Source of the DNA: Verrucomicrobiota bacterium
Lineage (GTDB): Bacteria; Verrucomicrobiota; Verrucomicrobiia; Limisphaerales; JADJPG01
Direction: 5' to 3'
DNA: 64,000 nt
NCBI GenBank assembly: GCA_016713365.1
Contig: JADJPG010000030.1
Span: forward strand, 1 to 64,000
Shown: positions 34,113 through 43,505 of the stretch, one piece after another
Layout: each line of letters begins with the position of its first letter
Numbering within the stretch: position 1 is the stretch's first letter
Made by a program: the position numbers and the translations under genes
The notes under the pieces: generated by a model
Seen by the model: the letters and a program-made list of their open reading frames with translations, nothing else
What the model was told of the DNA's origin: nothing
Database searches by the model: none

Positions 34113-34976
34113 GTGCGAACTGGCATCGTCGTCCCGCCGGAAGAATCCGATACCGCGTTCTTTTGGAAAGGTTCGCTGGCCCGCGGCTACTTCCGCTTTT
34201 TCGGCCGGCTGCTCGTCCGCTTCATCCTGTCCGTCCATGGCATCGGTGCCTTCGCGCTGATCACCTTCGGCGTCATGCTGAGCAAAATCGGCGTCGCCAC
34301 GGCTGTCGTCCGCCCGTTGACCCTCCTGCAAATCGCCCGCTCGGGACTCCGCTTGCTGCCGCTGGCCAGCTTCCTTGCCCTGGCTCTCGGCCTGATCGTC
34401 ATTGGCCAAACCGTTTCCGTGCTCAGCCGCGTCGGCGCGAATGACCTGCTTGGCACCATCATGGTCGCGACGGTGGTGCGCGAATTGGGTCCGCTCCTGA
34501 CCGCCCTGCTCGTTCTCTGTCGCGCCGGAACCGCAACCGTGGTCGAACTCGGCACAGCCCGCGCGACCGGCGAAGTCGAAGCGCTCGAAGTCCTCGGCAT
34601 TGACCCGATTCATTACTTCGTTGTCCCGCGCGTGATCGGAATGGCGGTGGGCATTTTCGCGCTCACCGTTTACCTGATCATCGGTGCGCTCCTCAGCGGT
34701 TACCTGTGGGCATTTCTACAAGACGTGCCGCTCTCACCCGGAGATTATTTCAGCCAGATGGCGGCCGCGTTGACGGGACTGGACTTCGTTCTCCTCGGCG
34801 CGAAATCCATCGCATTCGGCTGCGGCATCGCCGTGGTCATGTGCTATCACGGACTCGCCCAGCCGCTGAGCCTTGGCGAAGTCTCCCGGGCGACGGTGCG
34901 TGCCGTCAGCCAGAGCATCGTGCTCTGCGTGCTAATCGAGATGTTTTTCATCATCGTCTACCTGCTGGCCGGATGA
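34113..34976 (+). CDS. MlaE/YrbE-family ABC permease
   Basis: 287 residues from the GTG at 34113, chosen because a promoter lies directly upstream. About five membrane helices. The family core is VVRELGPLLTALLVLCRAGT followed by ELGTARATGEVEALEVLGID, equivalent to the MlaE EExDAL-type motif. N-terminal amphipathic segment ARGYFRFFGRLLVRFIL. It should form the inner-membrane channel of an MCE lipid transporter moving phospholipid between membranes. ATGA overlap with the ATPase gene. Confidence 0.92.
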   Translation: MRTGIVVPPEESDTAFFWKGSLARGYFRFFGRLLVRFILSVHGIGAFALITFGVMLSKIGVATAVVRPLTLLQIARSGLRLLPLASFLALALGLIVIGQTVSVLSRVGANDLLGTIMVATVVRELGPLLTALLVLCRAGTATVVELGTARATGEVEALEVLGIDPIHYFVVPRVIGMAVGIFALTVYLIIGALLSGYLWAFLQDVPLSPGDYFSQMAAALTGLDFVLLGAKSIAFGCGIAVVMCYHGLAQPLSLGEVSRATVRAVSQSIVLCVLIEMFFIIVYLLAG

Positions 34977-35794
34977 TCTCTTCCTCGACTCCAACCCCCG
35001 CGTCTCCCGCAGTGCCGGCGTTCGAAATGCGCAACGTCCCGGTCACCGCGTTGCGCGATGCGTCCATCGTTGTTCTCGAGCAAGTGAACTGGACGGTCGA
35101 AGTCGGCGATTTCTGGGCTGTCGCTGGATTGCTGCGCTCGGGGAAAAGCGACCTCATGGCCCTCGCCGCCGGCATCAGCCGCCCCGCGCGAGGAGTGCAT
35201 CATCTCTTCGGACAGGAATTGATCGCCGGTTACGAATACGAACGCCTCGCGTTGCGCCTGCGCATCGGGCTCGTCTTCGACGGCGGTCAGCTGCTCAACC
35301 ATCTCACCCTCGAGGAGAATATCGCGCTGCCCCTACTTTATCATCGCGGCGTGACTCCCGAGATTTCCGCGCGCCTGGCGGCGCTGATGGAGCTCACCGG
35401 ACTCGAACCTTGGGCGAGCAGTTTGCCGAGCGCGGTGAACCGCAACTGGCAACAACGCATCGGACTGGCGCGCGCGCTGGCTTTGAAGCCGGAAATCCTC
35501 CTGCTCGACAATCCTTTGACCGGACTCGATCCACGCGACGCCGGCTGGTGGCTCGAGATTGTGGACTCGCTGGCGGCTGGCCATCCCATCATGGACGGCA
35601 AACCGCTCACGCTCGTTGTGACCGGCGATGATCTTCGCCCCTGGCGACAACGCGCGCGGCAGTTCGCCGTGCTGCGCAATCAACAATTCATCCCGCTCGG
35701 CCAGCGAGACCATCTCGATGGCCACAGCGAACCGCTCCTTCGAGAATTGCTCTCGTTGGAAGCGCGCTCGTTACCACGCCCAACTCAAACCTGA
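34973..35794 (+). CDS. MlaF-like ABC ATPase with degenerate catalytic motifs
   Basis: 273 residues. Walker A is kept (GLLRSGKS, 52-59). Other motifs are altered: the Q-loop FQ is FD (Asp103, GLVFDGGQLL), the LSGGQ signature is replaced by LPSAVNRNWQQR, Walker B ends LLLDNP so the catalytic Glu is Asn180, and the switch His is lost (VVTGDD, Gly218). The fold otherwise aligns through IGLARALALKPEILLL and PLTGLDP. It is expected to pair with the MlaE-like permease. It may bind ATP without normal hydrolysis, or need another ATPase subunit. Start overlaps the permease stop by four bases. Confidence 0.85.
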   Translation: MISSSTPTPASPAVPAFEMRNVPVTALRDASIVVLEQVNWTVEVGDFWAVAGLLRSGKSDLMALAAGISRPARGVHHLFGQELIAGYEYERLALRLRIGLVFDGGQLLNHLTLEENIALPLLYHRGVTPEISARLAALMELTGLEPWASSLPSAVNRNWQQRIGLARALALKPEILLLDNPLTGLDPRDAGWWLEIVDSLAAGHPIMDGKPLTLVVTGDDLRPWRQRARQFAVLRNQQFIPLGQRDHLDGHSEPLLRELLSLEARSLPRPTQT

Positions 35795-35799
35795 ATCCC

Positions 35800-37110
35800 A
35801 TGGCTCTCCAGGATCTCACCCCTCAATTGCGCACCCGGCTCAGCCGCCTCGAACGCATCGTCGGCATATTCGTCGCCATCGCCACGTTGCTGATGATCGC
35901 CGGGCTCGCCTACTACATCTACGAACGCGCCCAGAGCAAGGGCTGGGGTAAACGCCGGCTGCCTTACTACACCTTTGTCCAAAATGCCGCCGGCCTGAAG
36001 CTCGGCCAGAAGGTGAAACTGATGGGATTCGACATCGGCGAAGTCACCGTGATCGAAGCCCAGGAACCGGGCGCCTATTATGATGTCTACGTCGCCTTCA
36101 GTGTCGTTGAGCCTTACGACGGATACCTTTGGGAAGACTCCCGCGCAAAAATCGCCGCCCGCGATTCCCTCGGCAACCGGTTCATCGAACTCTCGAAAGG
36201 CACCAACGGTCCGGCCACTTACATCTTTCACCCGATTCGCGAATACACTCTGGAACAAGCCGCGGCCCTCACGCCGACGAACTCGCTTCGATTCGCCGCC
36301 GAGGTGTTCGACGGCGGTCGAACCAACCTCCTAGTGAAGATCGGCGCTCCGTTCACCAGCGAAGCCCTGCGTACCATCACCGACGCCGCGAGCGTTACTT
36401 CCATTTCCCTTTACGACACCGGCATCTCCTCCAAGCGCGCCACCGGCATCTGGGATTTTCGCGAAGCCCGCTATCGGGACCCGAATGAATCCGCGGAAAC
36501 CCGCAAAGGCTACTTCCTCGTGCCGGACGAAGCGCCGGCCTTAAACGAGCGACTGGAAACCGTCGCCGCCCAAGTCGAGCGAATGGTTGGCGTCGTCGAA
36601 GGCGCGTTGCCCAACATTCTCGAACTCACGAACAAGATCAGCCGTCTGCTCGACGAAACCGCCAACACGGCCGAACGCGCCGATGAATTGCTCTCCGAAG
36701 CAAAACCAATCGTGGAAAATCTCAGCAAGATCACCGGGAATCTGACCGAACCGAACGGTTCACTCGGCAAGTGGATTATCCCCCCCGAAATTAACCGGCA
36801 GCTCACGCAAGCGCTCGCCAACGCGAATGTCCTGCTCACGAACTCGGATGCACAGATCACCGCCGTCGCCGGAGAACTCGACCGCGCCATCGAAAACCTT
36901 GCCGACATCACCGCCAACCTGAACCGTCAAGTCCAGCGGAACACGAACATCGTCAGCGAAGTCTCGAAGCTCATCGTCGATACCGATGACATGGTCCAAG
37001 GGTTGAAGCGCCACTGGCTGCTGCGCTCCGCGTTCAAGAAGAAGCCGGAGGAATCGAAACGCCCCCGTTCGTTCAACGATCAATTTCGTCACCGCGGTGA
37101 CATCGATTGA
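35800..37110 (+). CDS. MlaD/MCE-domain lipid-binding protein
   Basis: 436 residues. One N-terminal membrane helix (IVGIFVAIATLLMIAGLAYY, about 20-40), then the MCE domain (FVQNAAGLKLGQKVKLMGFD followed by IGEVTVIE, and SRAKIAARDSLGNRFIEL). The C-terminal 200 residues are helical and coiled-coil-like with Asn/Leu spacing (ANTAERADELLSEAKPIVEN), the region that in long MCE proteins forms a periplasm-spanning tunnel. Follows the ATPase by five bases; completes the permease-ATPase-MCE operon. Confidence 0.9.
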   Translation: MALQDLTPQLRTRLSRLERIVGIFVAIATLLMIAGLAYYIYERAQSKGWGKRRLPYYTFVQNAAGLKLGQKVKLMGFDIGEVTVIEAQEPGAYYDVYVAFSVVEPYDGYLWEDSRAKIAARDSLGNRFIELSKGTNGPATYIFHPIREYTLEQAAALTPTNSLRFAAEVFDGGRTNLLVKIGAPFTSEALRTITDAASVTSISLYDTGISSKRATGIWDFREARYRDPNESAETRKGYFLVPDEAPALNERLETVAAQVERMVGVVEGALPNILELTNKISRLLDETANTAERADELLSEAKPIVENLSKITGNLTEPNGSLGKWIIPPEINRQLTQALANANVLLTNSDAQITAVAGELDRAIENLADITANLNRQVQRNTNIVSEVSKLIVDTDDMVQGLKRHWLLRSAFKKKPEESKRPRSFNDQFRHRGDID

Positions 37111-37162
37111 TCGGCATCGGCGTCACCAACGTCCGCCGCTCCGCATCAAGCGTCGGACGTGA

Positions 37163-38269
37163 TTAGATCGATCCGAACAACCGTTCGATCAGCCAGAAAA
37201 GACCGGCGCCCGTGACCATCACCGAACAAACCGGAACCAGTCGATGCTTCCACGAGGGAACTCGGCCCGCCCAATAAATCAGCGGCGCGATCAGGAATAC
37301 GACCAGCAGCTGTCCCAGTTCGACACCGAGATTAAACGAAAGCAGCGGGACGATGATGCCAGACGAGACGCTTCCCACTCCGAGATCCCGCAAGACCGAG
37401 GCAAAGCCCAGTCCGTGGATCAGGCCGAAGATGAAAACGAGTAGAATCCGGCTTCGTCCGATGTCACGTCGGACCAGGTTTTCCACTCCTACGAAAACAA
37501 TCGTCGCAGCAATGAGCGGTTCGACGATCTGGGAGGAAATCGTAAGGACATTCAATGTCGCCAACGCCAGGGTGATCGAATGCGCCACCGTGAACGCAGT
37601 GACCAATTGAACCGTCGGGAGCAGCCGGTAGGAAACGATTACCAGGCTAAACAGGAACAGCAGATGGTCGAACCCGACTAGAATGTGTTTTAGGCCCAGA
37701 CCCACAAAGTCCGGCCAAGTTCCGATTGTCTTCGTTTCCGTGGATTCAGCACCGCCCGGTGCCATTTCAACTATGACCGAGTCCGACGTTGCGCTGAGTA
37801 GCCGCTCGGCGAGAACAGTCAATGGTTCCGCCTCCACTGACACAAACTGCCGGTGGCCGGCCGGAAGCGCATCCAACCAGCGCGACTGAATCTCCAACGT
37901 CTTTCGAGCCCGCGCTTTCACGTGGAACCGCAAGGTGGCGTTCGAGTCGTTGTCGAAATCACACGTCGCCGCTTCCGCCTTCACCGGCTCACCGTCGACC
38001 ACAAATCGCGTCGCCGATCCCGCCCGCTCCGCAAGGATCACTTCCGCGATGACATCCCCCGGCACCGCGCCCTCCGTTTTTCGGGCGAGCTCCCGCGCTT
38101 CCTTCGCGGAGAAGACGAGCGTGACATCGAGCCCGTCCTTCAACACCCGCACTTGCATCGTGCTGAGCCCGGGTTCATGGGCCACGACTCGGAACAACGC
38201 AGCCATCCCGATGGCCGCAACGAGGAGCAAAAATCGGAGAGTTCGCATAGAGACGGAGGCGTAGGTCAT
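37163..38269 (-). CDS. HupE/UreJ-family membrane protein
   Basis: 368 residues. A signal segment is followed by an extracytoplasmic domain of about 170 residues, then a HupE/UreJ_2 membrane region: FVGLGLKHILVGFDHLLFLF, TAFTVAHSITLALATL, FIFGLIHGLGFASVL, LLSFNLGVELGQ, with conserved His/Asp residues. The family includes nickel/cobalt-uptake proteins; a metal-transport role is inferred. Last of three minus-strand genes with the DUF4331 and TPR genes. A second ATG at 38248 (MRTLRFLL) is an alternative start. Confidence 0.88.
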   Translation of the reverse strand: MTYASVSMRTLRFLLLVAAIGMAALFRVVAHEPGLSTMQVRVLKDGLDVTLVFSAKEARELARKTEGAVPGDVIAEVILAERAGSATRFVVDGEPVKAEAATCDFDNDSNATLRFHVKARARKTLEIQSRWLDALPAGHRQFVSVEAEPLTVLAERLLSATSDSVIVEMAPGGAESTETKTIGTWPDFVGLGLKHILVGFDHLLFLFSLVIVSYRLLPTVQLVTAFTVAHSITLALATLNVLTISSQIVEPLIAATIVFVGVENLVRRDIGRSRILLVFIFGLIHGLGFASVLRDLGVGSVSSGIIVPLLSFNLGVELGQLLVVFLIAPLIYWAGRVPSWKHRLVPVCSVMVTGAGLFWLIERLFGSI

Positions 38270-38354
38270 CGATTCGAGTGGAGGCGGTGAGAATAAGATT
38301 CCTGAACCGCCGGCGAACCACGATGAGTCCGCCGGCGGGTCCAGGTGGGTTGGG

Positions 38355-39893
38355 TTACGGATGCGTATTGTTGCGTCCGTTGTGAGGCGTGCCGCCGTAG
38401 GGGAACACCTTGTTGTAGCCCGAGTCGTTCTTGCTCACGCCGTCGATGCCGTCCGCGACGCGGATGACCAGCGGGCCGCGCAGATCGCTGATGAGCGCGC
38501 TCACCGCGATGTCGATCACGTCGTCACCAAAGCGACGACCATTCGGCCAGCCGCCGGGAATCAGTCCGCCGTTGCCGAACGGATCTTGAATGGTGCTCTG
38601 CAGCACATCGCCACCGAACACGCTCAATCGCGAGAAGCCAGCGTCATCGGGATTGACCGGATGATCCGCTCCGCTGCCGGCCACACGCACCGGTCCGGTC
38701 GAGAGATCGACCTTGATCAAGTCCGGGATGAAGATGCCCGCGATGTCGGTCCGGTTCGATTCGATGGCCGGTCCGTTGCCGTTGAAGACAAGGATATTGA
38801 TCAACTTCGCCAGCTCGGGAGTCTCCGCATACTTGCGGAACAGCGCGTTGTCCACCGCCGGACTGGATCGGTTGTAACGATCCTTGTCCGCGATCGCGAC
38901 GAGCGCTTCGCAGAAGAGCGGGTTGCCCTGACGTCCCACCTGCACCCAGGGTCCGCCGGTCGCGTCACCGCGTTCACGAATCAGCCGGATCTGACGGCGG
39001 CTCGTGGTGGAGTAAACACCGACGACCTGCTGATCACCGCCGAGTTCGCTCACGGGAATCACGAGGCTGATCAGATGCATGTTGAAACCGCCCTGCGAAT
39101 CCTTGCCCGGACTGCGGAGCTTGAGCAGATCGAAGATCGACTGGATGTCGCCATAGAAGCCGTCCTCGCGCTGCCCGGCGAAGGCCCGGTAGCCATTGGT
39201 GTAAACGAACGTCCCTTGCTGCGTGTAGCGGTCGAACTCGGCGAACGTCGCGCGCCCGTCCTTCGCCGGGTTCTCGCCGTTGTCACCTTGATTGTAGAAC
39301 GGCGTGGCATTGCCCTGATTGTTCGGCGGTACGATGCCGGCGCCGATCAACGAAGTGCGCGGCGCGCGGCGTTCATACTTGTCATTGTATTTGTCATACT
39401 TGTCGCCCTTGCCGCGCGGACGGCGCGGACGGTGATCCACCTTCGTGATCGTGTAGGTCTGCACGAGGTTCTGTGCGGCGTCGCCGACGTCATTCACGAC
39501 GCCGAGATACGACTGAAGGATCGTTGCTTTCGACTTGTACTGCGTCTTGAACTCGAACTGGTAACTGAACGTCGGCTTGCCTTCTGCCACGTCGTCGCCC
39601 GTGGCCACGTGGATTTCATAGAGCACGTTGTCATCGAAGTTGTAATTGTTCGGCCCGATGCCCGGTTCCTGGTGCGGATACACGCCGAGCGCGGTGACGA
39701 GAACTTTTTGACCAGCCGCGTTGCGCACAAACGCGTAGACATCCGTTGTGTTCGCCGCCGGATCGAGCGTGATGAGCGGTGCGTCCATGTGGCTGGACGC
39801 CAGCGCGGACGGCGCAATAAACGCCGGACCGGCCATGGCGCCGGCCAGCAACACCGAGAGCGCCCGGTTGCAGAGGTTGAGTTTTGATTTCAT
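38355..39893 (-). CDS. DUF4331 secreted protein
   Basis: 512 residues. Signal peptide ends SALA-SS. DUF4331 features follow: SSHMDAPLITLDPAANTTDV near the mature N-terminus, NYNFDDNVLYEIHV, and SVFGGDVLQSTIQDPFGNGG near the end. Family function is unknown; the HMDAP motif is invariant in it. ATG at 39893 has AGGAG eight bases upstream. Lies between a TPR gene and a HupE/UreJ-like gene on the same strand, an arrangement suggesting one functional unit. Confidence 0.9.
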   Translation of the reverse strand: MKSKLNLCNRALSVLLAGAMAGPAFIAPSALASSHMDAPLITLDPAANTTDVYAFVRNAAGQKVLVTALGVYPHQEPGIGPNNYNFDDNVLYEIHVATGDDVAEGKPTFSYQFEFKTQYKSKATILQSYLGVVNDVGDAAQNLVQTYTITKVDHRPRRPRGKGDKYDKYNDKYERRAPRTSLIGAGIVPPNNQGNATPFYNQGDNGENPAKDGRATFAEFDRYTQQGTFVYTNGYRAFAGQREDGFYGDIQSIFDLLKLRSPGKDSQGGFNMHLISLVIPVSELGGDQQVVGVYSTTSRRQIRLIRERGDATGGPWVQVGRQGNPLFCEALVAIADKDRYNRSSPAVDNALFRKYAETPELAKLINILVFNGNGPAIESNRTDIAGIFIPDLIKVDLSTGPVRVAGSGADHPVNPDDAGFSRLSVFGGDVLQSTIQDPFGNGGLIPGGWPNGRRFGDDVIDIAVSALISDLRGPLVIRVADGIDGVSKNDSGYNKVFPYGGTPHNGRNNTHP

Positions 39894-39996
39894 TCGTGTT
39901 TCTCCTGTTCTGTTTCTTACTGGGTTGGTTGTTGTCAGTTTTTCAGCACGAGCCAGTGATCCGGCTCGGCGGAAAATGGGTTCTGTCCGGAAGGAG

Positions 39997-41352
39997 TCAG
40001 GGAAGTGCTGCCTTTGCGGTGGCACCAAGAAGCTCCTTCACTTCGCGCAGACGAGAAAGTTCGGAGGGCAGCAACCGCGCGCGAGCTTCCTCGGCCCGAC
40101 GAATCCAGCGTTCCGCCTCCGCGTGCTGCCCGCGATGAAAGGCAATCACTCCGGCGTGAAGCCACAAGCGTGGCTCGGACGTTTCCAACTGAAGCGCCGT
40201 CTCCATGTGAACAGCGGCATTCGTGAAATCGCCGGATGCCGCAAGCGCCCACGCGAGGGTGTCATGGCTGAAGATATCCGAGCGCTCCGTCAGCTCCTGA
40301 CGCGCGAGCCGCACGGCGAGTTCCGGTTGCTGCCGACGCGTCGCGAGAAACAAAGCGCAACCGCGGGCATCGCTCGCCGGACCGCGCGAAATGATCTCGC
40401 GTTCGACCGTTTCAGCCTTAGCGACGCTTCCCGCCGCACGCAGCGCTTCAGCGAGTGCCCATTGATATTCGGGAAGTGGATTCAGCTTCGCAGCGGCTTG
40501 CAACGCGGCGACCGCCTCAGAAGTGTTGCCATCGGCGAGATTGATTCGTCCGCGCAACAAGAGTGCCGGCGGATAATTCGTGCGAAAGGCAATCGCTGAT
40601 TCAATGCAACCCAGCGCTTCAGCACTCGCGCCGGACTGCCAGAAGTAACGCGCCAGTTGCGTGTGCATCCACGCTGCGGATTCCCCATCGCGTGGCGAAC
40701 TTCCGGCCACCGCCATGCGCATGACGTCGATGGCGCCTTCCAGGTCGCCTTTGAGCCAGCGGACATGTCCGGCGCGGGCGTAGCCTTGTGGATCAGGTTT
40801 CAGATCCAGCATGGATTGATAGGCCTGCTCCGCTTCCGGAACGCGACCGACATCCATCAAGACATCGCCGAGCAAACCGAAATCAGCGGCGAGTCCGCGA
40901 GCGGAGACGAGCTGCCGGGCGAGCGATTCCGCCTCGGCAAAACGATGCTGGCTGTGAAGAGCATGCCCACGGAGAAGCAACGCCGCATGGCTGCCGGACG
41001 CGTTTCGTTCCAGCGCCAGCCCGCATTGTTCCGCGAGCGTGTAGAAGCCCGCATCGAAACTCTCGCGAGCCTTCGCCACATAAAGCCAGCCGAGCCGCTC
41101 GATCGCCGCCTCGCGATTGAAGTTCGAGCGAACCTGTCCCTGATAATCCCGGATCTGGAAATCTACCCGATTGCTGCCTGCATGTGGCGCGAGCACGATG
41201 GCGAGAGGGTCAATGGTGGCGGGAGATGCGGTTGGCGTCGTCCCGGTCGCAATCGTCGCGTCGCGGGAGCAGCCGGCAAATCCGAGTGCAATGAACAGAG
41301 CTGCGATTTCAAGAAGACGCGAGGCCGGCATTTTCGTCCGTGAAGTTTTCAT
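39997..41352 (-). CDS. TPR-repeat lipoprotein
   Basis: 451 residues from 41352; a shorter start at 41331 is also possible. Lipobox LGFAGC (about Cys29). At least eight tetratricopeptide-like repeats: RVPEAEQAYQSMLDLKPDPQ; GASAEALGCIESAIAFRTNY; GNTSEAVAALQAAAKLNPLP; GDFTNAAVHMETALQLETSE. It is first of a three-gene run with DUF4331 and HupE/UreJ-like genes (104- and 85-base gaps). Probably an envelope scaffold; partner unknown. Confidence 0.82.
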   Translation of the reverse strand: MKTSRTKMPASRLLEIAALFIALGFAGCSRDATIATGTTPTASPATIDPLAIVLAPHAGSNRVDFQIRDYQGQVRSNFNREAAIERLGWLYVAKARESFDAGFYTLAEQCGLALERNASGSHAALLLRGHALHSQHRFAEAESLARQLVSARGLAADFGLLGDVLMDVGRVPEAEQAYQSMLDLKPDPQGYARAGHVRWLKGDLEGAIDVMRMAVAGSSPRDGESAAWMHTQLARYFWQSGASAEALGCIESAIAFRTNYPPALLLRGRINLADGNTSEAVAALQAAAKLNPLPEYQWALAEALRAAGSVAKAETVEREIISRGPASDARGCALFLATRRQQPELAVRLARQELTERSDIFSHDTLAWALAASGDFTNAAVHMETALQLETSEPRLWLHAGVIAFHRGQHAEAERWIRRAEEARARLLPSELSRLREVKELLGATAKAALP

Positions 41353-41459
41353 CGTGGTCGATGTGTTACGTGAGGCATTACGGCGGCGCGCAGAAACTGG
41401 ATGCACCGTTGGCGAAGAAAATTTTTGATGGCATCCACACAGCCACAACCGGCGTAGGA

Positions 41460-42878
41460 ATGGAGATGCGAGTTGATTTTGCAGAGGACTTGGAGACTGT
41501 TGGCCACTGCATGCAGGCCGAAACCCAGACGTCGCCGCGTCGATCTAATTCTCCCGAGGATTACTCCCTTCTCTCAGCACTGCGTGACCGTCGCTCGCGG
41601 CGTTTCGGGCGCGGCATGAAGATTCCGGCTGGTCCGCTGGCGTACGGAAGCAAGCACGCGCCCGCGCCGTTGACCGAGGACGAAGAAGCAGCGCTGGTTT
41701 TCGCGGCGTGCGGCATCACGGGACACGCGCTCGCCGATCTCGCCTATGCTCGCGGTGAAGGCGGGAACATCATGGCCGGGCTGGTCGCGCGAACGATTGC
41801 CAGCGGGGACGGACTACAGACCGTCGCCTTGGTGGTCACAAACGATTCCGGAACGCATCTGGTCCGGCGTCCCGCCGAACTGCCGGCCGCGGAGATTCCG
41901 CAGCTCATCTCGATGGCGCAACGCAGCGAGTTCACGGAGGCCTATCGCCGCACGCGGGTGAAGATCAAGGATGGCCGCGCCGCGCCGCCGACAGAGCCGT
42001 TGTTCAACATCAACGCCAATCGTTGGGCCGCCCATGCGCCGGGCACGAGCTATTTTCTCCCGATCAACGATCTCACGTTGATGTACATCAACGGGCTGCT
42101 GGAGATTCTCAACGAAGACACCGGCGTATTCGTGCTGGACGAACGGAACGGTTATCGACCGGCGGGTTTGGCGAAGTTTGCGCGCAGCCGCGGCGGTCAC
42201 TTGCATGACGATCCAACAAAGCTGCGCGTGGCCACCATCCGGCAGGTCGAGCAGTTCGTGACCGAGTTTGTGACCGCAGAGCAGGGCATGATGTTGCAGA
42301 ACTTGGGGCTCATGGCGCAGGCGCTGGGCTTGGGCGGTTACCCGAACTTTGCCAACCACGAGTTCGGCTGGTTCGAGGCGCTTGGGTTTCGCATGCAACG
42401 TATGCCGGCGAGCCGCTATCTCGGAGTCAGTTCACTGATCGCACTCGGGATGAGGCTGACGAGACGCGATGTGGAGATTCCCTATCCCGTGGGACTGGAA
42501 CGCAACGGTGAGGTGTTGCTGAAGCCGTTTTGTCCGCCTTACTTCGCAACGATGAGCGACGCCGTGCGCGCGGTGGTGGAATTGAAGTTTGGATCCAGCG
42601 GGGTTTTCCGTAGCGACGGACACGGCAGCGCCTGGGCGAATCACCACGCCACCACGAACGCCGTCCCCAAAGTCAGTGACGCAGCCATTGCAGCGACGAT
42701 CGCCTACTGCGAATACGTGTGGGGTCGTTACGGTCGGTTCCCAGTCTACATGCCGCCTTACAAGACGGTGCTGGGATTTCAGGCGTGCCACGTGGATGCG
42801 GAATTTTACGACCGCTTCTATCGTCCGGAGGCGCTGGCGGAAACGCAGCGTAAGGATTGGAAGAACCAGCACCGCTGA
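41460..42878 (+). CDS. Conserved protein of unknown function, nitroreductase-like N-terminus
   Basis: 472 residues. The N-terminus LLSALRDRRSRRFGRGMKIP and PLAYGSKHAPAPLTEDEEAA followed by LVFAACGITGHALADL recalls nitroreductase-fold openings (R-x-R-R and a substrate helix), but no FMN motif can be assigned. Other strong blocks are GTSYFLPINDLTLMYINGLL, VFVLDERNGYRPAGLAKFAR, SRGGHLHDDP, NLGLMAQALGLGGYPNFA and YDRFYRPEALAETQR. I recall similar unnamed proteins in other phyla. The start is uncertain (41460 or 41466). Divergent from the TPR gene, convergent with the ChrR-like gene. Confidence 0.75.
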   Translation: MEMRVDFAEDLETVGHCMQAETQTSPRRSNSPEDYSLLSALRDRRSRRFGRGMKIPAGPLAYGSKHAPAPLTEDEEAALVFAACGITGHALADLAYARGEGGNIMAGLVARTIASGDGLQTVALVVTNDSGTHLVRRPAELPAAEIPQLISMAQRSEFTEAYRRTRVKIKDGRAAPPTEPLFNINANRWAAHAPGTSYFLPINDLTLMYINGLLEILNEDTGVFVLDERNGYRPAGLAKFARSRGGHLHDDPTKLRVATIRQVEQFVTEFVTAEQGMMLQNLGLMAQALGLGGYPNFANHEFGWFEALGFRMQRMPASRYLGVSSLIALGMRLTRRDVEIPYPVGLERNGEVLLKPFCPPYFATMSDAVRAVVELKFGSSGVFRSDGHGSAWANHHATTNAVPKVSDAAIAATIAYCEYVWGRYGRFPVYMPPYKTVLGFQACHVDAEFYDRFYRPEALAETQRKDWKNQHR

Positions 42879-42887
42879 GCCACGCGC

Positions 42888-43505
42888 TCAGGCCATCGCG
42901 AACTTCGTGAGCTCGTGATCCAGCGAGAGCACGGCCAGCAAGGTGCAGCCTTCGTCGGAGTAATTGACCGGATGCTCGGTTCCCGCGTCACAGTGATGGA
43001 AATCGCCGGGACCGAGTCGGCGACCAGCAATTGTTAGGTCGCCCGTGAGCAGGAAAATTTCCTCACCAGTTTCATGTGGATGGGCCGGGTACCGCACGCC
43101 TTTCTCCAGCTTGCCGAGCAACACCGCATAACCACGCTCGCGATCCGCCGAGAGCAGCTTGATGGATGCACCGGGCAAGGGAAGATCCTTCCAGCCGGAC
43201 TGGTCCCGCGCCGCGATGAAAAAGAACGCGGGATCGACCGCAGGTCCGGTAAACGGAAGCGGACTCGGTGCTGAAGCGGAAGCCGTCGCCCCGACGCTGC
43301 CCAGCACGCGGTCGCGCAGGCTGGGAGGAGGATTGGCCGCAGGAACGGCCTTGGCCATCAGCACGCTCGTGGATTCGAGGTCGCGCACGAGGGAGAGCAA
43401 TTCAGGCTGGGCACGCAGTTCCGCCTCGAACGCCAGCCGTTCGCTGGCGCCAAGCGCTCCCAGCACATAGAGGCTGGCTTGTTCCTGTTGTTGCTCGCTG
43501 ATCAT
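42888..43505 (-). CDS. ChrR-like anti-sigma factor with C-terminal cupin
   Basis: 205 residues. N-terminal anti-sigma domain (about 1-75; ASLYVLGALGASERLAFEAE) without a zinc-finger motif; C-terminal cupin (about 110-195) with metal ligands in YPAHPHETGEEIFLLTGDL and later GDFHHCDAGTEH. This is the architecture of ChrR, where the cupin senses singlet oxygen or another oxidant, although ChrR has a zinc ASD. Overlaps the sigma gene by four bases. Confidence 0.86.
   Translation of the reverse strand: MISEQQQEQASLYVLGALGASERLAFEAELRAQPELLSLVRDLESTSVLMAKAVPAANPPPSLRDRVLGSVGATASASAPSPLPFTGPAVDPAFFFIAARDQSGWKDLPLPGASIKLLSADRERGYAVLLGKLEKGVRYPAHPHETGEEIFLLTGDLTIAGRRLGPGDFHHCDAGTEHPVNYSDEGCTLLAVLSLDHELTKFAMA

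Noticed and set aside
38361..39887. 508-codon plus-strand open frame opposite DUF4331
   Set aside because: Repetitive VVA/RR/DR composition typical of antisense shadows; DUF4331 has a signal peptide and a good ribosome site.
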